In this document: one piece after another, positions 47,501 through 59,880 of the stretch | Layout: every line of letters starts with the position of its first letter | Position numbering within the stretch: position 1 is the stretch's first letter | NCBI GenBank assembly: GCA_973895155.1 | Contig: OZ316892.1 | Span: 14,818,001-14,882,000 of the forward strand | Direction of reading: 5' to 3' | Source of the DNA: Marsupella aquatica | Taxonomy: Eukaryota > Marchantiophyta | Length of the DNA stretch: 64,000 nt | Program-made: the position numbers and the translations under genes | The notes under the pieces: model-generated | What the model saw: the letters and a program-made list of their open reading frames with translations, nothing else | Databases searched by the model: none | Told to the model about the DNA's origin: nothing

Positions 47501-50500
47501 TGAACTTTGAGCTTGCCCACATTACGTTTGGGCTTAGATGCGGCTGTTGCTTCTGTATCATCAGACACTCCCTTCCTTTTCATTTCTTCGTATGGCTGCA
47601 AGAGAAGTTGTTGCAAACTGCAACCATCCACAGACGTACAACCACAACAATGAGGTGAATTTTACCTCAAGGTCCATCTGCCTTAGACTGATCTTAGAGT
47701 AATCTAGCTCGTACAAGATTATCTATTTGCAGTACCATTGAAGAAGTAGACTTCACCTACCCGAAGCACTCTCGAAGTAAAGTACACTCATCCTGTAAAA
47801 ACTCAGGAGCCTCTGGACAACCTCTAGCCCAGGCTCCAAGACAAAGACGCACACACGCATCATATGCAATCAAAGCCTGCCACGCAGCTTGGCCACTGCA
47901 CAGTTGAACACACCAGAAGCAAAGACCCGGTCAGAATTTGATGTGTCATCACAATGGCATAACTTTCATTGCCTGTAGGAGGACTACTGCTCCTTAACGA
48001 GATCAGCCTAAACTTGTATATAGTTTCTTACTGTACTGGGTTCTTTTGCACCAAACATGAAAGTTTCAACCATCGGTATACACGAAGGCAGTTGAAATCA
48101 CCCGTTGAGGAGGAAATGCATGTCTACGAGATCCAAGGCGGTATGATTACCTCACAAACTACCTCCAATTGCGGTGTCAGACTGAAACAGAATGGATTGC
48201 ATATAGAAGTGAACCTGATATAGGTAGGCGGGGGATGACTCAGAGAGTAAGTTGACTGTTTGGTAGAGACAAAACTTTCTTCTGCTGCAAGTCCGGAGAC
48301 AGACCTGACGGACCAGAATACAAGCAGAGAGGCAAAGTCAATACTGAGGCCGGCGAGAAAACCACAACTTGCAGAAGAAACATCGTGGGAGAGGACTCTT
48401 GCATAAAGCACTGAAACACAGACATAGACGTTCTACAATCTAACACCATATCTTTTGTATCAGAGTATTCGCTCATTCACCCCAATATTATATTGAAATA
48501 CTGTACATACAATCAATAGTTAGAACAGAATGACTGCACATTTTTGAAATCGTTTTCTATGCATGTAGGATAAATGTCATGATCTATATCCTCTACAGAC
48601 AATCTTTGACCGACAATGTAGTACCTGGCAGGTTGTTCATCTTGTCTGACAGATCCGCTGGGTTCTCTTTCCCTCGGGCGGGTGACAGATGTTGACTTGG
48701 ATGCCAAATTTGCAGGCACCGAAGTTTTCACTTCAGATGATGGCTCGACTGACATTGAAGCCAACATCGGGGGTGCGCTTGGTGGAAGACCAATGCTGTC
48801 AGACTGACTTCTACGCAGGTCTTGACTAGTGTCGGGAGTCTGTCAGCAACAATGCCATATTAGAGATGCAAAGTTAAGAGAGATCGCCATACTAAGGGGT
48901 GCAAACAGAAAGGCACCTAGATTACATCTCCTACTAGAAACGAGAGATTCTGCGTCTGGAGGCCCAGAAGCTAAACTTTACTCGGGCTCACGACCTTCCA
49001 GTGCACTTGAGGTTTCTCGGTAGCTTTATTCACCGAAGAGGTCAAAGTTGATTGTATTGATGAATCCAGGAAAATAGCAAATGTCCTTATTCACCTGGAA
49101 TTTCAAACTCGAATCAGATGCCCACAGTCGTGAATGAGGGCTCCCCTCCTTCGAGATTCCCTCCTGCTTCTCCTATACACAAATGTCCAGAGGGCTTCAG
49201 CATATAGCTCGTCATTTGAAATAATTCGTATAACTAAATTCGCCCAACGTGAGCTTCCAGCCTAGATCCCAGGCTTTCTTGAGAAGACAACACTGGAGAA
49301 GTACTGACTAATAGTGAGGCTTACGAACTGGAAGATGAAGAACGTCAAAGGACAGAAATCGGAGACCACCAATGTCTTCCTTATATAAGCTCGTCGACTA
49401 AAGATTGTCTACGACTACAGCTCAAGCAGCTCCGTCAGGAAGAGAGCCTCTTCAGCGCATTGAAAATATCTAAGCACCGAATGTCACCTCGTCAAGTAGA
49501 CGTTGAACTACACCAGGAACTCCAAGCGATTCACGACGATTGAAATCCTTCGGATAGCGAAGCTGATCTACAGCTATTGCAGGATAATTGCTGCGGTTGG
49601 TCTGGGTCCTTGCAGATTGTTCTTGCAGCAGGCTGTCCGTAATCTCTTCATCTGAGCCTTCAACATCAGAAGATTGCTGCGTACTACGTGGACCCAATTT
49701 GTCACTGCCGTCTTCGTGGAAGTCATTATCAAAGTATTCTCCTCCTCTTACTGTCTGCTCGTCCAACCACGGGTAGCTATCTCCAGCAGACTGAGACAGT
49801 CTACGGTTGCCTTCTTGAGGGTAATCTTTCGTCGACTCGGTTTGCCCTCCTCCTCCTGCCTCACTTGAGCCGACCGTGGCGGTGGCAGCCTCACGCTGAT
49901 GGAGGACATCAAAACTAGTGGTCTCGGTCTCGGGCTGACGCAGGACATCAAAACTGGGGGTGGCGGATTGCGTTTCTTGTTGCTCATACTCTGAATAGAA
50001 CCCCCCCTGTTCAGCTCCAGAACCTTCCAGGTGGTCATACCTGCCTTTCGCCTGCTGTTGGTGTACTGAAGGACTGTCGCGATTCGGCCTTGGCGTGGAG
50101 AAGTAACGATCCACGAAATCATCCAATTTCTTGGGCGGAATCGCACTGAAATGGTTGTCGACTTTTCTACTATCAGCGGCATCACTTCGCTCACCATGCG
50201 GTCCACCATACACTGTGGAGGTGGTCTTATGGCCGGTCCTCCGAGGGCTCTCTGAGGAGGTGGTTTCCTCTGAGTCGTCCGAAACGTCTGTGTCGTAAGA
50301 ATCATCATTGCATCCAGAGATGGAACCTACACTCTCCTCCCAGTCATCGCTTGTGTATGCCGTGTGAAGATTCGAGGGCTGCTGGCTTCGCAGGAGCCCA
50401 GAATGCATGTGGCCATTTGCGAGCTGTGAAGGAGGTAGACCAAATTTTGAATTACTTCTAACTCGTCGTCCTGACAGTGACCCAAGATCGCGGCCGAGGT

Positions 50501-51313
50501 TGAGACTCGCTTCCCCTGTAGGCGATGACACCTTGGACGCACTTTTTTCCTGCACGAGGGACGACGATAGCACTGCAATGTCATGAGCAGTGTCAGGCTT
50601 GGTTTTCCTCACTCAAATCTCATTCCCATCCATGCGTTCTTGAGAGGGCACAGCCATTCCGCCCAAAACAAACAGATTTTTGGCGGGAACTTCAGCTTCT
50701 TTTATCACCAACACCAATCCACCGAAGCAAGTTGATGACTTCCCAATTAAGATAGACAGAAAAGACAAGTTCATGACGGAGCAACGGTCTTAATTGGACA
50801 AAATGTAGAGGTTAGCAAAACATAAGCCAGCTTCTTTGCTGGCAACCAGGAGGCGTTCAGCATTGTCGCTCGTGTTTATGACTCCACTACGGTAAACGGA
50901 CCACAGATTGAATTCCTCAATCGTCGGGTTTTTGTAGCCCACGCTCGAGACGACGTCCACTAAGTATACTACCGGGGTGGGTCATCAGGATTACGAAAAA
51001 GAAAAAATTTGCAGCAAAAAAACCAACTAACAACTGAAAAGGCTACTGTGGTTGGGTCCCACGTCGTGATGGCTCCCACAGAAATCACTCCGAGGGAAAC
51101 AAGCCAAATAACGTCCACAGTACTGATAACATTTAAGCCATCCTCGTTCCGTTCACGTCAGTCAGTGGCGTCTCAACAACAAAGCAAACCTGGGTTTAGG
51201 CCACCAGCGCGAGCTGCTGCTATTTGGGCGTGATGTTCGTTCTTGAAAGTGAGAATCGGTACCTCTTTCCGGATCCACTGAAGAGCATTGTGATCAAGCC
51301 CATCCGTGAACAT
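41534..51313 (-). CDS. Large plant-conserved protein with a C2-like region, function unknown
   Basis: Twenty-two exons, 1394 residues: 51313-51263, 50549-49488, 49172-49095, 48839-48625, 47895-47761, 47617-47499, 47216-46908, 46706-46619, 46383-46278, 46010-45900, 45627-45464, 45335-45218, 44989-44768, 44523-44333, 44103-43936, 43806-43701, 43478-43341, 43104-42940, 42781-42569, 42336-42142, 41945-41874, 41692-41534. All introns are GT-AG and the total is divisible by three. The start MFTDGLDHNALQWIRK resembles relatives I recall in land plants. Residues ~18-470 are Ser/Glu-rich and probably disordered. From ~470 (ALIAYDACVRLCLGAWARGC) the chain is conserved to the end (ENRKENRSWYKG, FASQMQRLQGHALQEKDLDP). 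Residues ~660-755 (DELLVDVQDINGASQGRCVI, RWFSVY, GKIQLSISYS) look like a C2 fold; the helical remainder recalls MUN-type tethering proteins, which is inference only. The exon 2 acceptor is the least certain junction. Confidence 0.85.
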
Positions 51314-52577
51314 GGCTACTATGTCGCTCCTCAGCTGGCCTTGCACATTATCTCCTCCTGTCCCTCACTCGGAGCGGAATCACACCCGCACAGCAGGCTT
51401 TGACAAATACGTCCGTCGTTCCTCCTCTACAATGCGGGCTTCATATTCCGCTCCCTACTGCAAACTGCCGGTCTCATCGACACGTAACATCGGCAGAGGT
51501 AAAAACTCCCCTCAGCTCAGCTTAGCTCAGCTTAGCTCCACGCTGTCAATCAGATGCTTTGTTTCTTTCTTCCTTTCCTCTCGGCATTATGAGCAGGATC
51601 GTTGTACGATCACAAACTTAGCTCTGGCCAAATAAACCCACGGCCTGGTGTGTTCTTCGACCTTTAGAGCAGGACAGAGCACGCCGGTTCCTATTGTGCT
51701 CTGTTCTTCGCTGTTCTGTTCTTACTCACAAGCTGCTGGCCACTGCAGGGCTTGCTCAAGATTGCTCAACTAAGACTCATAATGCAGACTCCTTCAACTC
51801 GTCCTTCTCTCCCCCTCCTCCTGCTTCTGCTGCTTAGCTCCTTCCCTTCTCTCCTTCCTGCCCGCTCGAAGCTAGCTGCTCCTGTTCAGTCAAACAGCCA
51901 ACAACCATCCATCACCAACGGCGGGTTGAGGAGGGACGAAAAAAAAACAGATTGGTTTGGTCTCTGCTCCTTCCATCATTGGGTAACGATTGGCAACGAA
52001 CCAAACCGGCCTGAGCTTTCCTTACAGCGTAACTATATCCTATCATAAAAGATTGTGAGAGACAAGTACAACAAGAAAGCGACAATGCAAATCACACCCC
52101 GCAGTCCAGTACAGTCCGTAGCTTTCTTTGCGACCACGCACAATACAGCACCGGCGAACCACAATGCCACTCACATCCTACGTGCATCCTGTCGAACATT
52201 CATTCATCTGTCACACAATCACTCACCTCCACTCGCCAATCAGCTGCTTCTTTCACCAAAGCCCCATTAAGTTCTCAAGCTCCCGTCCCTCCCTCCGTCC
52301 CTCCTCCCGCTGCCGCTGCTCTGCTGATGTCGCTGCTGTTCTTCGTCGTGACGGCACCCGCATCACCAACCAGCAAACGATCTGCGGTTTTGCCCAGCGA
52401 GCGAGCGTGCGTGCCTGCGTGCGTGCGTGGGCGAGAGAGAGCTGCTCGCTGCTTCTCCGCTTCGCTCTGCTTAGAGCTTGCTCGTCACGTCGTCGGGTGA
52501 CATCCAAGTGCGGTGCTCGACCTTCCTCCTTCGCAAATTACCAGCACTATACTACACTACTAGATCGCCCGTCGTCA

Positions 52578-52635
52578 GCGAGCGAGACGAGACGAGACGA
52601 CGAGACAGAGACGACGAGACAGAGACAAGAGACAG
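52578..52635. repeat. GAGAC/GACGA pentamer microsatellite
   Basis: Imperfect tandem GAGAC and GACAGA units (GAGCGAGACGAGACGAGACG and onwards). Confidence 0.8.
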
Positions 52636-52994
52636 TCAGGCAAGAGTTGTCTCTGTTGCATCCTGCAAGAGAGCTGTTGAGAATCTGGCCTGACCCTTTC
52701 CGGTCCGCTGATGTCGCGTCTGGTTTGGCACAGTCGGGACTAGTCCTGTCTCCGCCCTTTGCCAATGCACTCCGCTCCGGTCTGGTGTTGGCGACGAATC
52801 AATCGAAAACGGCGTCGCGCTAGTATTACCGTATTCAACGTACCGTATCGGTACGTTGGGTAAAGGCAAATGCAGCGCAGAGACTGGACGAGAGCGCGAG
52901 GACTGGAGGGCATGCATGCCTGTCTCCCTCCATCCATGCAATTCTTTTGTTGCGCGACGAAGGACGCGAATCACAAAAGAATAGGAACGGAACG

Positions 52995-53115
52995 AAAGTA
53001 AAGGAAAGGGAAGGAAACGAAAGGAAAGGGAAGGGAACGCAGGAAAGGAAAGGAAAGGAAAGAAAAGGAAAGGAAAGGAAAAGAAAAGGAAAGGAAAGGA
53101 AAAGAAAAGAAGAAT
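52995..53115. repeat. GGAAA pentamer microsatellite (pure purine strand)
   Basis: About 120 bp of GGAAA-like units with few interruptions (GGAAAGGAAAGGAAAGGAAA core). The long all-purine run could favour triplex structure. Frames through it (KERKGKER-type peptides) are artefacts. Confidence 0.9.
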
Positions 53116-53213
53116 ACGAGAAGGCTCTCCTCCCAACGTCCCATTTCTATTCTCGTCATGTGATGCCATCCACGGTCGTGAGCGTGTCCGATGACTTTCG
53201 CACCGTGCGATCC

Positions 53214-53260
53214 TCCAATGCCAAGCCATGCTATGCTCTGCCATGCCATGCCATCTCATC
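53214..53260. repeat. Short ATGCC pentamer array
   Basis: CCAAGCCATGCTATGCTCTG followed by CCATGCCATGCCATC: five-base periodic units just beyond the GGAAA array. Confidence 0.7.
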
Positions 53261-53410
53261 CTGGGAGGTTCCTTTGCGTTCAAGTACTCTCGTCACCAAT
53301 AGTCCGAGACAGCGTCGAGGCCACCGTGGGTGTTTTCTTTTTGGCCAGTCTGACGAATTCCCATTGTGTGAAGCAGAAGATGATGCTGAGCTGAAAATAT
53401 TCTTTATTTA

Positions 53411-54922
53411 GTTTTTCTACATTAATTTCGACTGTAAGATCTTCCTAGATTTAATGATGGATCTGCCATGGGGATCGTGATGCACGAGAGATTCAAAATA
53501 TCAGATTATGTGGGACAGAGTATCAACATATGAGGTGATGTGCAGTCCAAGCTTGGAACTCAGCTTACCATTTCCAATAGGACAAATGAATATCACACTA
53601 GTTAACGTACCTCCAATGTGTTTTGAACGAAAGATATGTAGGAAGCAAGAATTTGGATTATGAGCCGTGACCTGAGTACTAGAATTTATTTGAGGATTAC
53701 TTGGTTATGTAAGCTTATTTTATTGAACTATTTGGAGTCATGAACAATTGCATGTTAGAATAGATAGATGAAAGGACAAACATTAAGTGGAGGATTCTAT
53801 ATGAAGTGAATTTTAAAGGTAGTTAGGACAATTTCATTGAAAAATTCTGCTAGACAGGGGCACTCTGTAGACTGGGTAATACCAAGGGTAATTATCCATG
53901 CAAAATGTTTAGTTTAGTATCTTTATGACATACAATACATGTAACATTCCATATAGTTCAAGCAATATATTATTTTGTCCACAGTAGTGGAAAGGTCTTA
54001 GAGTCCCTTGATATTGCTCTACTCATAATAGTTATGGTGTTTCTTACCTTTACTTGTTACTCCTTTATCCATAGCAGCCAAAGGGTTTCTTAAGCTACCT
54101 TGGTAAATGTTCGAGAAGTTGAAAAGTTTATTGGATTTCTTATGCTACCCTTGGTACATTAAATAGAAAATTGAATCAGATTACGAGAAAACACTGATAT
54201 ATCAATCACAACTAATCCAAAGAATATTTTTTCACCCCTATTTTTCCCTTTTCTTTGTTTACTTGAAATCTTACTTCTTTAATAGTCCATTGTTTTTAGA
54301 GTTATGGGGTCTGGTTTTTCTTTGCCTTGCATGCCTCAAACACTAATAGTTAAATTTGGTTCTTCTTGCATAATTGATGGTTCTTGTTTGTGACAAACCA
54401 TGCTGATGTGGTTGCACATGCATTTAGGAATTTTGGAAGTTTCCCATGGGATTCATAAATATACTACGGAAGTGAGAACTACATATGACTTGGAGTGGGC
54501 AGAGAGGGTGGGGGAGTGCAACCGCAAGGACTTCATTTCTTTTCATGACCCTCCTATGCGGTTTGCCCAAAAGCTCTAGTAGGCATTTCAGTGTGCTCCT
54601 CAATAAGTATTTTGTTCAGTATTTTGTTTGCCATTGTGGAGGACTCCTATAAGGGACTGTCCGGCTCTTGGACTCTATGATGTTCTTGGATTTTTCTTGT
54701 TTTCTTCCCTTTGATGCCTTTCTTTTTTGCACAATGTGATAAAATAGTTACTTGGATCAAACTTCAGCATACTAAGTTAGAAAAATGCTTCCCAAGGGGG
54801 GCCCACTTCCTTGCCTAACAAAAAGATAAGTGAATGGACTTGAGATTCTTGCTTTTGAATAACTCTTCATCAGTTGTTTGCATGTTGCTTAGCTCTTTGG
54901 TATATGAATTACTTGGATGTTA
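53411..54922. other. AT-rich spacer, nothing recognised
   Basis: No open frame longer than about 60 codons, no element ends and no RNA gene recognised. Confidence 0.4.
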
Positions 54923-54957
54923 CTGACTTGTTGTTGGTGAGGCACTTATGATGGGGT
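54923..54957. repeat. 35-bp direct repeat flanking the copia element, left copy
   Basis: CTGACTTGTTGT...GGCACTTATGATGGGGT directly before the 5' LTR. The partner at 59237-59271 follows the 3' LTR and matches at 31 of 35 positions. Confidence 0.8.
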
Positions 54958-55249
54958 TGTTGGATGTGATGACGACCAGACTTAGTACCGTCCTTAGTAG
55001 TAAATTAGGCTAATTTACTTATTGTCATTAATGTGCGCTATATGTCCGGACGTAATCTCAGATTTAATCCTGTCCTTATCACTCTGATCCTCTTAGTTTG
55101 TCTTTTTGCTTAGGCCTTATCGCTTCTATCTAGTCTCTTCTGGATCAGCTGTATGTGGACCGTCGGCGGCTCACCCTCCCTTTGCCTCATGTATTTTAGC
55201 TGAGGCTTTACGGGTGTTTTAGTATCAGGTCTACACTTAAATTTGATCA
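54958..55249 (+). repeat. 5' LTR of the 55-59 kb copia element
   Basis: 292 bp, from TGTTGGATGTGATGACG to AAATTTGATCA (TG...CA), directly followed by the primer site. Confidence 0.85.
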
Positions 55250-55262
55250 TGGTATCAGAGCC
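55250..55262 (+). promoter_or_regulatory. Primer binding site for initiator tRNA-Met
   Basis: TGGTATCAGAGCC immediately after the 5' LTR. Confidence 0.9.
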
Positions 55263-55399
55263 ACTCAATGTGGTCTTAGAGAACTAGAAGAGTACTCTAA
55301 CTTAGAAGCGAAGTCTCTAAGTCTAGGTCTAGTGGATCTATAGGTCTATATACGTGCTCCAAGTAACATAATTCTTGGTCCCATTGAGCTAGCTCCATA

Positions 55400-58330
55400 G
55401 CTAACTATTCTAGCACCTGTTAATGATACCAGACTAATGCATATTGTACTTTGTGGACTCCCAAAGAGCTGGGGTCCTTTTATTTCCGTTTTTGGTTCTG
55501 ATCTCAACACGCAACCACAGCCAACTTACTCCAATCTCATGGAACAACTTAAAGCTGAAAAATACTGGCAACGTGGGTATCAGGAGGATCCCACACAACC
55601 AGGCACACGACAAGCTTTTCTCAATTCTTGTTTTTGAAATACCTCAAGGGGAAGGGGTCATGGTTTTCGCCAATAGAATTATTAGTGTCCACGTTTTGAC
55701 AATCAAAATAATCAAACTTAGTAGAGAGGTAGTTGATTGTGGTAGGGGACGAGTTGGCTCAGCAACTACTACAACAAGCAAGGCCACGAGGAAGTAGATT
55801 GTAATTTGAAGAAATTGGATGATCAAATCTCCCAGCTCCAACGGCGTGCATCTAACTTACATTGGTTTAAGCCTCAGGCTCACTTCACCAAAACTGCCAA
55901 TGATCACGAAGTTACACAAGCAGATTTCTCTGATCTCTTTCCAAGAGAAATTGATGCTAATCTCATTGACCTAGGACCCGAATGGTACTTGGACTCATGA
56001 GCCAGCAACCATATTGTTGGAGAAAATGTAGAGTTGTTTGAGTTTGCCCTTAGCCAGCATTTCTTGTGGACCCTTTGTAACTATAGCAGGAGGCTCCAAG
56101 CTCCTAATTTTGGGAAAAGGGGCTGCCAAGGTTGCTAATAAAGTTGTACGCAATGTTCTATATGTGCCTGGTGTCCATAAGAATCTAATGTCTATTGGCA
56201 AGTTGATTGATATGGGACATATCGTTCTGTTTTATTCCAAAGAATGCTATGTCTTTCATAGGGACAACCCTCAACTTGTAGCCTTATGCGCCACATGCAA
56301 CCCACGCAACGGCCTGTATTGACTATCAGCTACCATGTGTGCTCAGCTAAAAGTCTCCCAATCATCGAGTCACAATCAACACTGTCATTGCAATCACACA
56401 AAAAACAACTTCTTCAGCGTCTTGTTCATACGATTGCCCAACAAGCCAACCCAGCTTCTCCACAAGCACTTGAGATCACTCACACTTCCCACTTGTAGTT
56501 TATCTTTGGCATCGACGTCTCAACCACCTCAACTGTCAGTTGATTTACCATATGACTAAACATAATTTAGTCTCTTGTATTCCCATGTTGTCGTCGGCAA
56601 CAGGCAATCCTCCTACATCCTGGCCAAACATCATCGTGAACGGGTCCCCAAGATGTCCAACTCTAAATCGTCTCCCCGATCGCCTCAACCATTTCAACTA
56701 GTACACTCCAATCTGTGTGGGCTAGTTAACACTTCATTTACACAGAAGTAAGTCCTTACATTCATTGACGACTATTCCAGATTCACTTGGATGTACTTCC
56801 TAGCTCAGAAAAGACAAATGTTTGCAATTTTTTAGGACTTCAAAGCAATAGTTGAAACACAATTCTCTAGTAAAAATCTCTTGCCTTCGGACTGATCGTT
56901 AAGGAGGATACCTCTCCCCGGGAGTTTATAAAATAATTATTGTACCACTAACGACTGACAAAAACTCACCTGCACCCAACACTCCTCACCAAAATGGAGT
57001 AGCCGAGCACAAAAATTGCACTTTGCTTGAGGCAGCTCAGGCAATTTTTATTGATGGGAAATTTCTCAGTCTTCTTTTGACCAAGACCTTGCAAACTAGT
57101 GCATATGTTGTTAACCATTGTCCTACTCAAGCACTCCATCTCTCTATGCCATATAAGAAACTTAGTGGAGTAAAACCCAACTTGTCTCATTTATGTGTCC
57201 TTGGCTGCGCAACATTAGTTCATATTCTTGACCAGTTTCATCAGACTGATGATAGTAGAAGTTATGATCAATTTTCACTAAAGCAGTTGGCAGACAGCTA
57301 TTTGAGAAACATTAGTTCATATTCCTGAACTCTGCGTTGATGATCTGATTGTGACGAGTAATTGCAACGCAATAATCTTTGAGGTCAAGAAGCAGTTGCA
57401 AGACAAATATGAGATGAAAGATCTTAGTGAGTCACTAAGTATCTCAACATTGAGTTCAATCACTGAGATCAAGACCTCCTCATGCACCAACAAAGTTATG
57501 CCCAACAGATCATGTTGAACAAGGCATGCAAGTTGTCATATCAAGCACACTCCACTTCCAGAAGGTTTTGTGACTCAATTTGTCACTAACACAATATATG
57601 TTGATATTTCAGAATATCGTCAAATTATAGGTAAGTTGTTTCTAACAAATACTCGTTCTGTTGGTATACGCGCGGGTATACGCGCTAGATTCATGTCTCA
57701 GCCTCAGTAACATCTTAATGAAGTAAAGCATATTCTCCGCTACATCAAGAAAACTGTTGACTTTGACATATTTTTGAAATGAGATTCCCAACTTTCTCTT
57801 TCTGGCTTTATAGACGCTGACTACTTGGGCTGCATCGAAATGAGGAGGTCCAATGGGGGATATGTGTTCACTCTTGCCAATGGAGCAATTTTGCCGTCCA
57901 GCAAGTGACAAGCCACGATTTCAGACAACACTACAGAAGCTGAGTAAAAAGCACTCAGTGAAGCTGCCAAGGAAGCAGTCTACCTGAGGCGTATGCTACA
58001 TCAACTCAGATAGTGTTGTTTCCAACTCTGCCAAATCTATTGCTTTGGCTTGTCTGAATTAGCTAATCAATTTTGATCTTGCAATTGCTTGCATTCCCTC
58101 TTTACACAATGTTCATCTTCACTGCGACAATCAAGGCCTCTTAAACTCGCAATCAATCCTATTTTTCATGCAAGAACCAAACACATTGAAGCGAAGCACT
58201 TTCTTGTACATGAATGAATCCTTGAAGGGGAAGTTGTCCTCAAATACATTGCCATAGATGAACAACAGGTCCATATTTTCGCCCTTCAGTTGGCAGCTAT
58301 TTGAGAAACATTGGCACTCAATTGGACTCC
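55400..58330 (+). pseudogene. copia gag-pol remnant (protease, integrase, partial RT, RNase H)
   Basis: Reading needs several frame changes and passes several stops, including a TGA in place of the Gly codon of the protease active-site triplet (DS-stop-ASN). The integrase zinc region survives only as LWHRRLNHLNCQL and CQQCILAKH. The RNase H segment keeps FIDADYLGC and AKHFLVHE. No functional polyprotein can be made. Confidence 0.85.
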
Positions 58331-58950
58331 GATCTTTATCATATCTAGATCCTATGTAGACCTTGCTTACACCAAACAACTGATACTACTTACTCTGCGA
58401 CCATGTTACCACCTGTAGTAGCCTCTCTCTACTCTCTACCAACATTGCACCTGCATTCAGTTCCTTTCTTAAGTAATGCTCTGCTTCGGCATGTAGCTTG
58501 AACATCTCTTGACAATTGTTTCAAACGCCTATTACCCGTCTACTTGCTGCTTCCCAGGAGACGTAGATTCCTAGTCGTTCCCCTACTGCAACGGCATAAT
58601 TAATATCGTGGCATGCCCCTGGGTCTCACAATTGGCAAAGACCACAATCGTTCTTGCTCCACCAGCTGCATCCTCAATTTATGATGGGCTTGGTTCCTCA
58701 TGAACTTCAACCACACGACTTGCATGACTGCTGCCCCTTCTTCTTCTTCTGTTGTTGGGCTAATCAATAGTATTACTCGCACAGCCACTATACTCACTAC
58801 TCTCCAGTTTGCCTACCAACTTTTGATGATGGCTTCCCACAATGACCCTATGGGCTCTGACATGTTGAGCTCCTTTCGGCTAAGACTATCTGAATTCCTG
58901 TCCTAGTTTCTGGTAGGACTTTCAATAAGTGTGTCTGGTTGTAGAGAGGG

Positions 58951-59236
58951 TGTTGGATACATTGACAACCAGACTTAGTGCCATCCTTGGTAGTAAATGA
59001 GGCTAATATATACTTATTTTCGTTACAAGGCACTGTCTGGATGTAACCTCGGATGTAAACTTGTCTTAATCAGTCTGATCCTCTTAGTTTGTCTTTTTGC
59101 TAAGATGGTATCACTTCTATCTAGTCTCTTTAGGATCAGCTGTATGTGGTCCATGGGCAGCTAGCCCTCCATTTGCCTCTTGTATTTAGCTAAGGCTTCA
59201 CGTGTGTGTTATCAAGTCTACACTTGTATTTGATCA
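58951..59236 (+). repeat. 3' LTR of the 55-59 kb copia element
   Basis: 286 bp, from TGTTGGATACATTGACAAC to GTATTTGATCA. It shares with the 5' LTR the blocks CTGATCCTCTTAGTTTGTCT, CTTCTATCTAGTCTCTT and GGATCAGCTGTATGTGG. Confidence 0.85.
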
Positions 59237-59271
59237 CTGACTTGTTGTGGACAAGGCACTTATGATGGGGT
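59237..59271. repeat. 35-bp direct repeat flanking the copia element, right copy
   Basis: Same length and orientation as 54923-54957, with four substitutions clustered in the middle six bases. Far longer than the usual 5-bp copia target duplication. Confidence 0.8.
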
Positions 59272-59586
59272 CCCACAGCCATCTCCAATCCCAAGAAATC
59301 CTTCATTACTGTGTTGTGAAAATTTGAGATATCTTGACTAAAAGGTGTCGAGAAAATTCATGTACCAATATTAAATAAATTGCATTCCTTAAAACTGCAG
59401 CTGCAGTACTTTAGTTTGAGGCTCCTTCGACTGAGCATTGTTCATCTTGATTCAATTGTCCTTGTATGTCGAGTGTCAAATCTTCTCCCACCCAAGTTTC
59501 TAGAACTTTGTTCTTGAGATGGATAGGCACAACTGATTCTCCAGTGCTGATTCAGAGGAAGTTGAGAAACCTTATGGGATGTTTGT

Positions 59587-59821
59587 ACACAACACATATG
59601 AGCAGAGATATGAACAGCATCCCGCTCTCAAATTGACCCTATGAAATCTGGAATGTTACCATAATCCCGTTCTCAGATTGACCCTCTGAAATCTGGAATT
59701 TTACACAACACATATGAATAGAGATATGAACAGCATCCCCTGCTCTCAAAATGACCCTATGAATTCTGGAATGTTACCATAATCCGGTTCTCAAATTGAC
59801 CCTATGAAATCTGGAATGTTA
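59587..59821. repeat. Tandem duplication, 116-bp period
   Basis: ACACAACACATATGA starts each copy (59587 and 59703). Within each copy a ~50-bp half-unit CTCAAATTGACCCTATGAAA followed by TCTGGAATGTTAC occurs twice, so the structure is nested. Confidence 0.85.
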
Positions 59822-59880
59822 CAAGAACTCCGTTATGAAACTGCTTTAGGCTTTAGCAAAAATTGAAGGACATCCCTAAA

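Larger units (their letters stand above)
51314..53410 (-). promoter_or_regulatory. 5' leader/promoter region of the 22-exon gene, SSR-rich
   Basis: Upstream of the first coding exon. Around 52260-52620 the sequence is GC-rich with GCGTGCGTG-type runs and looks like a CpG-rich promoter or leader. Open frames here (for example 52128-52823 plus) are compositionally biased, without family resemblance. Exact transcription start cannot be seen. Confidence 0.4.
54958..59236 (+). mobile_element. Degenerate Ty1/copia retrotransposon with both LTRs
   Basis: 5' LTR 54958-55249, PBS 55250-55262, degraded gag-pol, PPT-like GTAGAGAGGG (58941-58950), 3' LTR 58951-59236. The LTRs are clearly diverged (tens of differences, several indels), so the insertion is old. 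Pol fragments in the right order are: a Gag piece (55437-55637), a protease-like EWYLDS-stop-ASNHI (55980-56012), GAG-pre-integrase (VLYVPGVHKNLMSIGKL, ~56155-56210), integrase (FIDDYSRFTWMYFLAQ; PHQNGVAEH), the RT fragment VDDLIVTSN (~57337), and RNase H (~57805-58330). Many stops and frameshifts. The N-terminal half of RT is absent: integrase passes to VDDLIV within ~100 bp. Confidence 0.88.

Noticed and set aside
52128-52823. 231-codon plus-strand frame in the GC-rich leader region
   Set aside because: Arg/Ser-biased composition from CpG-rich and pentamer repeats; lies antisense to the presumed leader of the 22-exon gene.
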